This document shows positions 24,236 to 33,183 of a DNA stretch of 58,640 bases, one piece after another. Source of the stretch: Fimbriimonadia bacterium (GTDB taxonomy: Bacteria; Armatimonadota; Fimbriimonadia; Fimbriimonadales; JABRVX01); the NCBI GenBank assembly GCA_039961735.1, contig JABRVX010000045.1:1-58640 (forward strand), given 5' to 3'. The notes beneath the pieces were generated by a model. The model was not told the DNA's origin and made no database searches. It worked only from the letters and a program-made list of their open reading frames with translations. Made by a program: the position numbers and the translations under genes. The first letter of the stretch is position 1; each line of letters starts with the position of its first letter.

Positions 24236-25426
24236 CTAGCCGCTCAGGGAGTCCACCTGGATCGTCTCCACCGTGAGGATCCCCGTACCGCCGGCGCCCA
24301 CGAACACCTTGTAGCATGCCCGCGAGCCCGCCGAAAGCACCGCACCCCCGCTGGTATTCTCGAACTCCCCCGTTTGCCCCGAAGGAATCGTGACCGAAAG
24401 GCCTGTATCGCTACCGTCCGCCCGCAGCGTCACGGTCGAATCGGCCAGCGTGCTGTTTCCGCTGACGTAGACGCGGAGGTTACGCAGCGTGTGAGACTGG
24501 TCGTACAGCCGAACCTGCGCATAGGCCTCGTTCCCACTCGATGGCCCACGGTAGCCCGTAAGTGGCAAGAAGCGTGTAGTGTTCTGGAGCTGCGCCCACG
24601 AGCCGGTGTGCACGATGAAGGTGCGAATGCTGTGCGCGAGGAGCTGAGACACGCGGACTGCATCGGCAGCGTCCACACCGTTGGCCAACCCCATCACCCG
24701 GTGCCCGTCCATCGCGATGTCGCCAGCCATGGTCCCGCCGGATAGCAGCAGGAAGACCCCCGGCGCAAGCTCGCCCTCCGAGGTGATCTGCGTGTCGTTG
24801 CCCGCGTCGTCGCGGTAGAACAACTCGGTCCGTCCACCGACGTCCGCCGTGAACAAGAAGCCCCGGTTGGCGCTGGAAGTCGGCGGGCTCGTGCGTTCCG
24901 GCAGGCTAAGAGCATCCGCACGCGCAACTCCGGAGACGTGCAGGGCGTCAGACGGACTGTCGGTGCCGATACCCACCTTCGGGGCGTTCAGCATCACCAC
25001 CAGTGAGTTTGGACCCGTCACCTGTCGGATCGAGTCCTCCACTCGCTGGCCGCGCCAAGCGATCGAAGTGTCCACTCCTATCACGCTCTCCGTCCCGGTG
25101 GTCGCCGATCCGATCAGCGTATGAACACCCATCGGGGGCGTCAGCGTAGGTGTCAGCGTGAAGCTGCCGTCGTCGCGCAGCCAAATGTAGGTGATGCTGG
25201 CGGGTGGCAGACCTACGATCTCGGTCTCCTCCACCTGCACCAACTTGTCTAGCGATGCCGTGCCCTCGGCCACGACCACCGATAGCCCCTGACCCGCCGA
25301 GAGCCCGAGACCGCTCAGCACCACGTGCCCCTGCGACACGCGCGAAAGCGCCTCGAAGTCGCTCCAGTTACGATTCTGCTGAGTTGCCGAGAGCACCGCC
25401 CCGTCCACCAATCGGAAGTAACCCAT
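24236..25426 (-). CDS. Tail-fibre-like protein
   Basis: A 396-residue protein ending the particle operon. The segment LLSGGTMAGDIAMDGHRVMG followed by LANGVDAADAVRVSQL is the repeat found in many phage tail fibres, and PKVGIGTDSPSDALHVSG resembles the leaf motif upstream of S74 chaperone domains, though no such chaperone domain follows. The C-terminal 120 residues are Ser/Thr/Gly-rich beta strands likely to form the trimeric receptor-binding tip. It starts 9 bases after the Asp-box protein stop. No assembly chaperone gene follows. Confidence 0.75.
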   Translation of the reverse strand: MGYFRLVDGAVLSATQQNRNWSDFEALSRVSQGHVVLSGLGLSAGQGLSVVVAEGTASLDKLVQVEETEIVGLPPASITYIWLRDDGSFTLTPTLTPPMGVHTLIGSATTGTESVIGVDTSIAWRGQRVEDSIRQVTGPNSLVVMLNAPKVGIGTDSPSDALHVSGVARADALSLPERTSPPTSSANRGFLFTADVGGRTELFYRDDAGNDTQITSEGELAPGVFLLLSGGTMAGDIAMDGHRVMGLANGVDAADAVRVSQLLAHSIRTFIVHTGSWAQLQNTTRFLPLTGYRGPSSGNEAYAQVRLYDQSHTLRNLRVYVSGNSTLADSTVTLRADGSDTGLSVTIPSGQTGEFENTSGGAVLSAGSRACYKVFVGAGGTGILTVETIQVDSLSG

Positions 25427-25435
25427 ATTGCCTCC

Positions 25436-28360
25436 CTACTCCTGCCACGTAATCCCATTGTCCAAGCTGCGACTGAGACGTACCTCCCCAGTCGCATCTA
25501 GGTAACTCACGAGCAGCGTGTTGGCACCATCTGGCCTGATCGTCACACCACACGTCTGCTCCGGGCACTGAGCGACCACGGTCACCGGATCAGACCAGGT
25601 AGAGCCACCATCCGTGGAGCGCCTGCAGCGAATCCCACCGCCGTCGTACGAGAAAGCGTACAGAAAACCGGTCACAGGGTCCGCTGCCAAGTTCGGATGA
25701 GTCGCAGAAGCAAAAACCATCACATCCTCCACCCATGTCTCGCCGTCATCGAGCGACCTTCGATGCCACACGGCCCCGTCGAGAACCAGCACTGAATGCA
25801 GGCGCCCCGGCACCGACCATGCAATGCCGAAGCCACCTCCCACATATCCAGGCTCCAACACGAAGTTTTCGCTCCGTTCGTCCGCCTCGAACCGCCGCAG
25901 CCGTAGCCCGTCGGGTGCCGTGTACGCCATGAACACCCGCCCGGTCTCGTTATGCGTCATGCGTGTCTCACCACCCGGAGTGCCTGGCTCGCCAGCTAGC
26001 CCAATCCATCGGTACTTCCTGTCTGTGAGGCCAGAGGCAAGCAGCACCGGCCCGCTCTGCAGAGTGCCGATGGACCACGTTCCGTCTGTGGGAGGAAACG
26101 GCCCTACGCGGTAGTAGCCTTCCTCGCCACTGACCACGCTCGTGTAGCTGGAGCCGTTCCGAAACAGTATCACTGGGACCCCTTCTGCGGCGCGGTGCTG
26201 CGCAGCGTCCACAGTCAGGCCGTGGCACATCGCCCGCAGTCTCTTGGTGAAGCGCAGAGGGTAAGGGCCGCCGTGCGAGCCCGATGGATCACCGATCCCG
26301 GGATAGATCCCCACCTTGTCGTATCGTTGCAGCCAGCGCATAGGAGTCCTGCCAACGAGACTGACATCTAGCAGGTCCCGCCTGGCTCCACCGGGATACC
26401 ACTCCGACGCCATGAACGCCGCCAGGCGCGAGTCGTGATCGTAGTAGTACCGTGTGCGCTCGTCGCTGCCGGGAGGTGTGGGAACTCGAACGTCGCACGC
26501 GTCGTGAGACGTTAGCTCCTCGATCAGCTCGCGCACGGTTAGGAAGCGATCCGATCGCGCGTCTTCGACGCGGTACGGCATGTCGAGGACCTGCCGGCCA
26601 TCGCACAACCCCCAGCACAACCTGTATCGTCTAACGCCATCGTCACCCATCACGCTCTCGTCGAAAGGTGGTAGCGCGATTAGGGAGACCTCGCGCGTAC
26701 GTACCAAAGACAGGTCAGCGAAACTGTAGGTGGTGCCACTGGCCAGCCTCTCCAGGCCAACGCTCTCGATCCGACGCGGACCGTAATACTCGCCCGGAGG
26801 TACATAAGAACTGTCCGTCAGGTCGGAGGCGGCGCTGGCGCCCTCTGGCACGCACAAGTCGAGCACGTAATCGCGAAACCCTGTCGTCAGGTCGAGCTCC
26901 CACACGTACAGGTCCGAGTCGTTCAGGTGCACCAAGCAAGGGCCTGCCGGATTGCTCCTCGCGGTGAGTCGCAGCTTGCGGTACTGCGATGCATCGCGCG
27001 AGAAGCTCTTGCGCACGCTTCCCTCGCCGCCTGCCACCACGACACGCAGAATGCCGCCCGATGCGGTGACCGTTGCATTGTCGCCGACCCACCCATCGGC
27101 CGAGTCGAACGCGTCCACCGTGCGCGCAGCGGTATGCGCGAGCTCGAAGGGCGTCCATGAGAAGTCGTCGGCGATCATAATTCGCCAGTCCTGAGGGATT
27201 TCGCCGTTCTGCACGAGCCACTCGTTGTCCAACCACAGGAACAGGTCGGGCCGTGGTAGTAGCACGTCGCACAACGGCACCGGTATTCCTCCTTCGCAGC
27301 GTTCGATGGCTGCGCGCTGCTCCGTGTAAGTCTCGGTGGGCCCTTCGTAAACGCCGTTCGCCTTCTCGACCTCCGCCGGCTCGGCCCACGAACGGCGGTA
27401 GCGGACGGTCCCACCATAGTTCGGCTCGAACACCTTCGTGGTGACTCCGCTCGGACGCAGGTCAGTGTCGGGAGCGCACTCGCACGTGGCGAGATAGGGG
27501 CCGGAAGCGTGCGCATCGGTTTCGCCGTACAACGTGCCTTCCGCCGAGCCCGCGCACGAATAGTTCGGCTGTTCACAAGCCACACGGTCGAAGTTGATCG
27601 GTAGCTCGTTCAGATGCATGACGCTGACACTGCCCGCAAAGCCCTCCGCATTCGACGGGGAGTGGAATAGCCGCACGGTCGGCGTGTGTGCTAGTACATC
27701 GGGGCCAACGATATCTGCAGGGATGTCCCCCGATGCCGCTGCCCCAAAACCCTCCTCGACCGTTATCTCGAACCCGTACTGCCCGCCTCCCTGTGGCCCT
27801 TCATAGTAGTGCATTGTGCACATGCCCACGAACTCGTCGTCGGCAGGGCCCTGTCCGCTAGTAGGGTACGACAGCGGCACCCGAGGCGTACCAGCGTCTA
27901 TCTCGATGGCCTTCCACTCCTCGACGTCCATCCAAAGCGTACAGGTGCCCACGACGCCATATCGCGCACCAGGAGGCACGGTCGGCATCCCCAGTGGCTT
28001 GTATGCGGCAACCGGCATCTCGGCGCCTACGTGTCCCCAAGGCCCGTGTGCGTTGAAGTACCCACCGAAGCCCGTGTCCGGGTCTCCCGGGAGCCGAATC
28101 TGCAGCACCCACGAGAGACCGTCGGGGCCGCCGGCGATAGGTAGCAGAAACCCGTTCGGCGGTGCGCCCGTGTCGCTGCGGCCACACACATCGCCCGGGC
28201 TGCCCGCCCATACCTCGAATCCCATCCATGCCACCGCAATGCCGGACCCACCGGTGTAGCCCTCACCCACCGGCTGCAAGGCTCGGTAAGCTGCCTCGAC
28301 AGAGAAGGCCCACTCCAACATCAGTCTTCGCGTACGACCGGTGCGGAACAGATCGGCCAT
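25436..28360 (-). CDS. Large particle protein with C-terminal Asp-box (sialidase-like) repeats
   Basis: A 974-residue protein in the tail-tip part of the module. The first 600 residues are beta-rich with little I recognise; about 430-550 resemble a carbohydrate-binding jellyroll (DSADGWVGDNATVTASGGIL onward). The last 200 residues contain three Asp boxes, SLDDGETW, STDGGSTW and SLDNGITW, the hallmark of sialidase-type beta-propellers. Without visible catalytic Arg triad evidence, binding or cleaving surface glycans are both possible. It begins 1 base before the small upstream gene's stop region, so the operon is tight. Probably receptor binding or capsule degradation. Confidence 0.7.
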   Translation of the reverse strand: MADLFRTGRTRRLMLEWAFSVEAAYRALQPVGEGYTGGSGIAVAWMGFEVWAGSPGDVCGRSDTGAPPNGFLLPIAGGPDGLSWVLQIRLPGDPDTGFGGYFNAHGPWGHVGAEMPVAAYKPLGMPTVPPGARYGVVGTCTLWMDVEEWKAIEIDAGTPRVPLSYPTSGQGPADDEFVGMCTMHYYEGPQGGGQYGFEITVEEGFGAAASGDIPADIVGPDVLAHTPTVRLFHSPSNAEGFAGSVSVMHLNELPINFDRVACEQPNYSCAGSAEGTLYGETDAHASGPYLATCECAPDTDLRPSGVTTKVFEPNYGGTVRYRRSWAEPAEVEKANGVYEGPTETYTEQRAAIERCEGGIPVPLCDVLLPRPDLFLWLDNEWLVQNGEIPQDWRIMIADDFSWTPFELAHTAARTVDAFDSADGWVGDNATVTASGGILRVVVAGGEGSVRKSFSRDASQYRKLRLTARSNPAGPCLVHLNDSDLYVWELDLTTGFRDYVLDLCVPEGASAASDLTDSSYVPPGEYYGPRRIESVGLERLASGTTYSFADLSLVRTREVSLIALPPFDESVMGDDGVRRYRLCWGLCDGRQVLDMPYRVEDARSDRFLTVRELIEELTSHDACDVRVPTPPGSDERTRYYYDHDSRLAAFMASEWYPGGARRDLLDVSLVGRTPMRWLQRYDKVGIYPGIGDPSGSHGGPYPLRFTKRLRAMCHGLTVDAAQHRAAEGVPVILFRNGSSYTSVVSGEEGYYRVGPFPPTDGTWSIGTLQSGPVLLASGLTDRKYRWIGLAGEPGTPGGETRMTHNETGRVFMAYTAPDGLRLRRFEADERSENFVLEPGYVGGGFGIAWSVPGRLHSVLVLDGAVWHRRSLDDGETWVEDVMVFASATHPNLAADPVTGFLYAFSYDGGGIRCRRSTDGGSTWSDPVTVVAQCPEQTCGVTIRPDGANTLLVSYLDATGEVRLSRSLDNGITWQE

Positions 28361-28361
28361 C

Positions 28362-28589
28362 CTACCGCCCTATCACCGATCCGTCGCCGATGCGGCTGAG
28401 CCCGACGATGAGCAGAGGCGAGCCGTCGGATGCAGTGAGCGATCGCGACTCGGCGAGCGGCAGACGTGCCACGTCCAGCCGCTGTGTGGTGAGATTGCCA
28501 CTCGTGAAAGCCTGGTCCGCCGAGCGCACGTACTCCTGCTTCATAAGTCGCGACAACGTATCTCTCATCCGCTCCCGTTCCCAATCCAC
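28362..28589 (-). CDS. Small particle-module protein, unknown
   Basis: A 75-residue protein between the hub and the Asp-box protein. It starts with a charged helix (DWERERMRDTLSRLMKQEYV) and ends in a short strand-rich piece (GSPLLIVGLSRIGDGSVIG). It stops 1 base before the next start. It may be a tail-tip connector; there is no recognisable family and the call rests on tight packing within the operon. Confidence 0.55.
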   Translation of the reverse strand: MDWERERMRDTLSRLMKQEYVRSADQAFTSGNLTTQRLDVARLPLAESRSLTASDGSPLLIVGLSRIGDGSVIGR

Positions 28590-28623
28590 TTCGGGTCCTC
28601 CTATCTATCGTGTCACCGACTCC

Positions 28624-30849
28624 TCAATCCGAAGGTGCCACTCCCGTGCAGCGCACATGCACCCACGAGCCCAACCTGCCACCCGTCTCGATCTGCACAT
28701 CGCTCAGCCGGTACTCACCCAACCCCTCGCCACTGATACCTACTACCGACACCATCGAACCCGGCAGCACCGTGGGTTGCCATTCACATGTGAACACGCA
28801 CAGGTGGCGCGACCGTCCTTTCTCCGTCATGAGAAGCCGAGAGACGCGCGCGCACGCCTCCGCCGTGGTGGCCCACGACGCCGTACGGTGTGCCTCGACG
28901 GCCCGCCCGAGATAATCGTCCGAGGCTGGTTGCTGAATGGATGAGAGGTTTCGCTCATAGGTCATCACTCTTTGCGCATCGCGCGACCCGTCGGCGCCGT
29001 ACACGTATAAAACATTGAACTCGGGTGGGACCACCACGCGGCGGAGTGTCAGCGCTCGCAGTTTGCGCTCGTCGGGCTCGCTGGACTCCACGTAGTCCGC
29101 AGTCCTCGCGAACACCCACAGATCCGGCTCCTGCCCCTGGGGTAGTGGCCGATATCGCCAAACACCTGCATCGTGGCGCAGCGACCATCCACTGAACTGC
29201 GTGCAGATCAGGCGAAGCATGTCCGCCACCGTATCGCCCGGCTTCGCGCAAAAGCGCCAGTCGTTCAGCGAGGGGCTCAGCGGGATCGCATCCGGCTCCT
29301 CGTCGGTCTGCCCACCACCGGGCAACGTGCCGTCGCCCTCCGCGATGTCCATCTCGTTGTCCGGCACACCCGCACGTCCGAGCAGGTAGCGTACTACTTC
29401 CGTGTGTATCCAACCGTCGAATGCGGGTGAAGGTGCGGCCTGAACGCCCTCTAGCCGCGACCACCCATCTCTCATCCGCAGTGTCACCGTCTGCCCTGGC
29501 AGCCCGTCTCGGCTCGTCACAGAAACCACCTCGCCACGAAAAAGCGGCGTGCTACCCAACGACAGTCGGCATGGAATGCCCGCGCGCAACGGCAGACCGA
29601 CGGGCTGGCGCAGAGTCGCTTGCAGTGTCTGCGGCTGCGTGTCATCGCTCAGGCGCACGCGCAATCTCATCACGTCGTCGCTCACGTCTAAGGCGTCGCG
29701 CTGCACTGAGGCGATGCGTGGTGCAAACTGCACGGTGACCGCGTGAAGCTCGGGAGACCACGGTCCCGACACCGCACCCGTCAGCAACACGCGAGGCTGG
29801 GGCTTCGTGCTATCACCCACGCTGAACACACCACCCGTGTCGGCGTCCAGAACCAAGCCCTCCATCTCGCCATCGCCTGGTAGGTATCCGTGCAACGTGA
29901 TCTTAGGTGGTTTCGCAAGCGGCGCACCGAGGTCGTCATGTCCTAGGTAAACGGTGTGCTGACCGGCCGCGAACCGCACCTTACCGATCTGAAAGAAGTA
30001 GCGGCGCCCCGGTGAAACCGCTATGCGAAGCGGCCCTTCGTCCACCACTCGCCACACACGGGCCAAGGAGTCCCAGCGTTCCTCGGACCGTGGCACGCGA
30101 TAGGCATGCGAACTGCCCCGCGGCGATGGTAACCGTTCCGATTCGCTCGCAGCGTCTACGGGTCGCAGGCTGGAGTAATAGAAGTGCAGTCGATTCCCGA
30201 GTACTGGTAGCACTACCACCGAAAAACCCTCTCCGTGCTGTTCCGAAGGGCCGGCAAATCGCATCGCCTGAAGTTGCGACCACTCGTTCTCGCGCGGCTG
30301 GTAGCGCAGCAGCAGTGCGGTGCCGTCCGTCCGCACCTTCAGCGCGTACTGGCCAAATACGATGGCCAGGTAGTCCGCCGCGCGATCGTAGGTGAAACCG
30401 AGATGCCGCACTTCCAAGTACAGGCCTTGGTTCAGCGCGAAGTTGTCCTTCGATTGCAGCGCCCACACGAGCCCCTCGCCGTAGCCCTCGATCAGACCGC
30501 CCATGCCCAGCCCCGTGTCCAACTCCACGTCCCCGGGCATCGAACCGGCGGGGTACCCCAGCGACAAGAATGGGTCCCTCAAGCCCTCGCGTATGTACGC
30601 CGTCTCCCAGAACAGCTCGCGTCGGTGGAAGTCCTCGGCCGTCAGCTTGTCCCCCTCGTATGTGTCACCCTCCCTCCACTCCGGTAGAAACGGGGATGGG
30701 CGTAACATAACAGCGCCGGTGATGGGCTCCCTCCATAGGCCGCCGTCCAAAGGCTCCCGATGCACGATCTGCAACGCCGAAAGGGTCTTGCCCCACCCAG
30801 GATCGCGCAGTTCGTTCTCCGTGGTGTTCAGCAGCAGCTCGACGGACAT
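28624..30849 (-). CDS. Probable tail hub / baseplate protein with LamG-like N-terminal region
   Basis: A 741-residue protein. The first 350 residues look like distal-tail plus concanavalin-like carbohydrate-binding sequence (LVWALQSKDNFALNQGLYLE). Residues about 400-740 resemble phage hub proteins of the gpD type: RAGIPCRLSLGSTPLFRGEV, then VTLRMRDGWSRLEGV, and later MLRLICTQFSGWSLRHDAG and VLPGSMVSVVG. In siphovirus-like order this follows the tape measure, as here, and would close the tail tube. A fusion of distal-tail and hub functions would explain why no separate distal-tail gene is seen. Confidence 0.7.
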   Translation of the reverse strand: MSVELLLNTTENELRDPGWGKTLSALQIVHREPLDGGLWREPITGAVMLRPSPFLPEWREGDTYEGDKLTAEDFHRRELFWETAYIREGLRDPFLSLGYPAGSMPGDVELDTGLGMGGLIEGYGEGLVWALQSKDNFALNQGLYLEVRHLGFTYDRAADYLAIVFGQYALKVRTDGTALLLRYQPRENEWSQLQAMRFAGPSEQHGEGFSVVVLPVLGNRLHFYYSSLRPVDAASESERLPSPRGSSHAYRVPRSEERWDSLARVWRVVDEGPLRIAVSPGRRYFFQIGKVRFAAGQHTVYLGHDDLGAPLAKPPKITLHGYLPGDGEMEGLVLDADTGGVFSVGDSTKPQPRVLLTGAVSGPWSPELHAVTVQFAPRIASVQRDALDVSDDVMRLRVRLSDDTQPQTLQATLRQPVGLPLRAGIPCRLSLGSTPLFRGEVVSVTSRDGLPGQTVTLRMRDGWSRLEGVQAAPSPAFDGWIHTEVVRYLLGRAGVPDNEMDIAEGDGTLPGGGQTDEEPDAIPLSPSLNDWRFCAKPGDTVADMLRLICTQFSGWSLRHDAGVWRYRPLPQGQEPDLWVFARTADYVESSEPDERKLRALTLRRVVVPPEFNVLYVYGADGSRDAQRVMTYERNLSSIQQPASDDYLGRAVEAHRTASWATTAEACARVSRLLMTEKGRSRHLCVFTCEWQPTVLPGSMVSVVGISGEGLGEYRLSDVQIETGGRLGSWVHVRCTGVAPSD

Positions 30850-31332
30850 CTACAACTCCTCGCTCAGAGACTCGCAAGCGGACGCCCACGGGTCGTCTAC
30901 TAACACCGGTCGGCCTTCGTGAGACACTTGCACGAGCACATCCTCTAGCCGCCGGGCTAGTCGTTCGATGCGACGAAGCAGCTCGTCTGGGACTTCCTCG
31001 CGCATACGAGACTGGTCCGGGTCCCACTCGGGCTCCTCTCGTGCGCGAGGGAGAAGCCTCTCGCCTGCGCTATCGCGACCAGTCCCGGGATGCTGCGGCA
31101 GCATGTTGCCAGCCCTACCACCCACTGACAATGCGGGTGTCAGCGCGCCCTCGAGCACCCCTAATACACCCTGCGACCATCGCAGAGCAGTGGCCACTTG
31201 TCGATTCAGTGCCCCCTCCACTCCACGACCTGATCCAACGCCCACCGCGGAAGGTGTGTCAACTCTACCGGGTGCCGTCCGAGCACCTCCAGCGAGGCAT
31301 CTAGCAGCCGCTGCCACCAGCGGCACTCCCAA
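30850..31332 (-). CDS. Short protein in the tape-measure position
   Basis: A 160-residue protein between the tail chaperone and the hub. The N-terminal half is hydrophobic and Gly/Ala-rich with amphipathic helices (VATALRWSQGVLGVLEGALT); the C-terminal half is a charged helix (PDELLRRIERLARRLEDVLV). Position and composition fit a tape-measure protein, but 160 residues would set a tail only tens of nanometres long. Its start is a TTG inside the chaperone gene in the +1 (or -2) frame, so it may instead be made as a frameshift extension of that chaperone. Ends 1 base before the hub start. Confidence 0.6.
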   Translation of the reverse strand: MGVPLVAAAARCLAGGARTAPGRVDTPSAVGVGSGRGVEGALNRQVATALRWSQGVLGVLEGALTPALSVGGRAGNMLPQHPGTGRDSAGERLLPRAREEPEWDPDQSRMREEVPDELLRRIERLARRLEDVLVQVSHEGRPVLVDDPWASACESLSEEL

Positions 31333-31663
31333 AAGGGCCGTCGGCCCATCCGTTCAGCTCGTTGCACACGCGTAGCATCTCCAAAAGCAGAGGGCCCTTC
31401 GTACGAGATAATACGACCACGTCTTCCAGTCGCTTCGGCGGATCCGCATCCCAGCACGCACCGATGACCGCCGCAGCTTGCACCACGGCCTCGGTCACAC
31501 GAAATCCGAACACCTTCGAGAAGTGCGCGGCAAGCATCTTGGCCTCGCGTTGGTCCTGCGCTACCCGTATCAGTGTTCCCAGGTCTTCGATACGACGCAG
31601 CCGTACGATGTGTGGGTAACCGAAGCGCGCACCGTCGATCTCCGCGGTTCGCTCCGGTGTCAT
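31301..31663 (-). CDS. Probable tail assembly chaperone
   Basis: A 120-residue helical protein directly after the tail tube gene, where tailed phages encode the chaperone that wraps the tape measure. Sequence: an acidic-basic helix (RRIEDLGTLIRVAQDQREAK) then VFGFRVTEAVVQAAAVIGAC. The last 11 codons overlap the next gene in a different frame, and the heptamer CCCTTTT (31337-31331) lies in the overlap, in phase with the codons CCT TTT. The start overlaps the tube stop by 4 bases. Function is by position and size; sequence similarity is not obvious. Confidence 0.6.
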   Translation of the reverse strand: MTPERTAEIDGARFGYPHIVRLRRIEDLGTLIRVAQDQREAKMLAAHFSKVFGFRVTEAVVQAAAVIGACWDADPPKRLEDVVVLSRTKGPLLLEMLRVCNELNGWADGPFGSAAGGSGC

Positions 31664-32079
31664 GTTAGTATCGGAGCGATGCCATAGGGCCGCAGGGTCA
31701 GGCTCTCCGTGTCCGGCTCGTCCACGCTCAGGTTCAGCTTCTCGATGATGCCATCCACTACTACCGACTTACCGGATCCGATGAGCGTACAAGTAAGCCG
31801 CGCGAGTGCATTGCCGAACGCGAGGTGAGTCAGATCCGGGTAGTCGCTGTTCGTCGTATGCACCAACCCCTCGCACTCCACCACGAAGTCGCGTCGGGCA
31901 ATGCGCAGCATTCGATAGAGGTCTCCAGCCGCTGTTACGTCTACGAGGTCGCTACGGAAGAGGAAGCTGGCACTGCGAAATCGCAGCGTGACCGCAGCAC
32001 CGGGGCTGAAGTCGCCGTCGTCCGGCCCCGCGGGTGCTATGGTTATGGTAGCATCTTGCGCAATGAGGCGTTGTGCCAT
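31660..32079 (-). CDS. Probable major tail tube protein
   Basis: A 139-residue beta-rich protein with the strand pattern expected of tube proteins (DATITIAPAGPDDGDFSPGA, TLRFRSASFLFRSDLVDVTA, TLIGSGKSVVVDGIIEKLNL). Length matches short tube proteins of siphoviruses and gene transfer agents. It precedes a chaperone-like gene and a short tape-measure candidate, the canonical order. There is no sheath-like gene nearby, so the tail is probably non-contractile, unlike Mu itself. Confidence 0.65.
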   Translation of the reverse strand: MAQRLIAQDATITIAPAGPDDGDFSPGAAVTLRFRSASFLFRSDLVDVTAAGDLYRMLRIARRDFVVECEGLVHTTNSDYPDLTHLAFGNALARLTCTLIGSGKSVVVDGIIEKLNLSVDEPDTESLTLRPYGIAPILT

Positions 32080-32090
32080 GAATGGCCCTC

Positions 32091-32573
32091 CTAACCATCC
32101 AGTCCGAACTCACGGGCGAGCGCCTGCACGTCCAGGCCCTGCGGGTCGGTCTTTCGTCCCGCGGGCAGCGCGATGGCGGCGTGCGACACCAACCACCGAA
32201 CGGGAAAGGCGCGGATCAACTCGCTTAGCAGCGATTTCAGACGTGACACCTGAGCAGGCGGGTAGGGGTCGGTGCCATCGTTGCGGTTCACTAGCTCGAT
32301 CCCGATGGAACGGCTGTTGACGCCGCTTGTGCCGTCTGGCAGCCGCGACCTCCCTGCATGATGCGCCGCTCGAGAGAGCGGCACCAACTTGGCCAGCTCG
32401 CCGCGCTTTCCGATAACGTAGTGCGCCGACACTCGGCTCGCCGGGTCGCACAGCCACTGAACCGCCCCGTCAAAGCCGGTACCACCAGTCGCGTGCAGCA
32501 CGATGGTGTCTACAGTGGCACCGCGCCGGCTACCTTGGTTGGGCGACCGGCGCTCGATGTAGCGCCTCGTCAC
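32091..32573 (-). CDS. N-acetylmuramoyl-L-alanine amidase (endolysin-like)
   Basis: A 160-residue amidase of the amidase_2/PGRP fold that cuts the amide bond between N-acetylmuramic acid and the peptide stem of peptidoglycan. Zinc-ligand motifs are TIVLHATGG (His), the SRAAHHAG region and VSHAAIALPAGRKTDPQG (His and the Lys/Asp pair). There is no signal peptide, so it needs a holin or acts from the particle. It is embedded between the DUF1320 protein (4-base overlap) and the tail tube, which is unusual for a lysis gene and closer to gene-transfer-agent or particle-borne lysin layouts. Confidence 0.88.
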   Translation of the reverse strand: MTRRYIERRSPNQGSRRGATVDTIVLHATGGTGFDGAVQWLCDPASRVSAHYVIGKRGELAKLVPLSRAAHHAGRSRLPDGTSGVNSRSIGIELVNRNDGTDPYPPAQVSRLKSLLSELIRAFPVRWLVSHAAIALPAGRKTDPQGLDVQALAREFGLDG

Positions 32574-33007
32574 CAGTCCTCCATAGTGCCCGACTCCGCG
32601 GAGCCCCCGTCAGGCAGGCGGAACACGCTGTCGTCGGCTTTACGGCTCGCGAGCGGCTGCTTCTCCGCAGGCTCGTCCACTACGGCATCGCCTCCAAGCC
32701 TCAACCGCCCGGCTGCCAGGCCGCCCAAAGTGTCCTGCGCCCTGCTCCAGAACTGCCGCACTAGGTCGCCTACGTTGGGGTCCTCGGACGTGAAGTGCTT
32801 GGAGAGCACCTCGTACGCGGCAATGTCCAGGGCCACGAAGCGCACCGCGTCGGGCACGGGGTCGAACGGCACGCGGTACCGGCCATTCAGGGCCGCATCC
32901 ACGTAGCCCTCGGCGAAGGCCCTCGCCGCAACGATCTCGGCAGACGCGGGCGTGATCCCAGTGCCTCGCAGTCTCTCCGTCAGGTCGGCGTCGCTGAAGT
33001 AACTCAC
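32570..33007 (-). CDS. Mu gp36-like (DUF1320) head-tail connector protein
   Basis: A 145-residue protein resembling the DUF1320/Mu gp36 family, an adaptor between portal and tail. Its start VSYFSDADLTERLRGTGITP and the pattern ALNGRYRVPFDPVPDAVRFV then DIAAYEVLSKH are characteristic. The GTG at 33007 was chosen because it overlaps the previous stop (GTGA). The C-terminal 40 residues are Pro/Ser/Asp-rich and likely flexible. Its presence with a gpT-like capsid and DUF935 portal marks the head as Mu-type. Confidence 0.82.
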   Translation of the reverse strand: MSYFSDADLTERLRGTGITPASAEIVAARAFAEGYVDAALNGRYRVPFDPVPDAVRFVALDIAAYEVLSKHFTSEDPNVGDLVRQFWSRAQDTLGGLAAGRLRLGGDAVVDEPAEKQPLASRKADDSVFRLPDGGSAESGTMEDW

Positions 33008-33183
33008 GACCCAGCCGCCTTCCGATCCAGGAAGAACCCGCCGATGGCCGCGCCTCCCGCCGACAGCATGGCGCCGAGGGCGCGGAGGATCGGATGAAAC
33101 TCCGATCCTGCCAGCCCGGCCCCCAATCCCACCATCATTGCGCCTAAGATCGTCCAGCGAAACTTGAACAAATCGTAGGTCAT
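33004..33183 (-). CDS. Tiny membrane protein, holin candidate
   Basis: A 59-residue protein with two hydrophobic segments (WTILGAMMVGLGAGLAGSEF and LRALGAMLSAGGAAIGGFFL) and a basic C-terminus (DRKAAGS). Both ends overlap neighbours by 4 bases, which fixes the start at 33183. Two helices, small size and location two genes before an amidase suit a holin. It could also be a membrane anchor for the neighbouring 81-residue protein. Confidence 0.6.
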   Translation of the reverse strand: MTYDLFKFRWTILGAMMVGLGAGLAGSEFHPILRALGAMLSAGGAAIGGFFLDRKAAGS

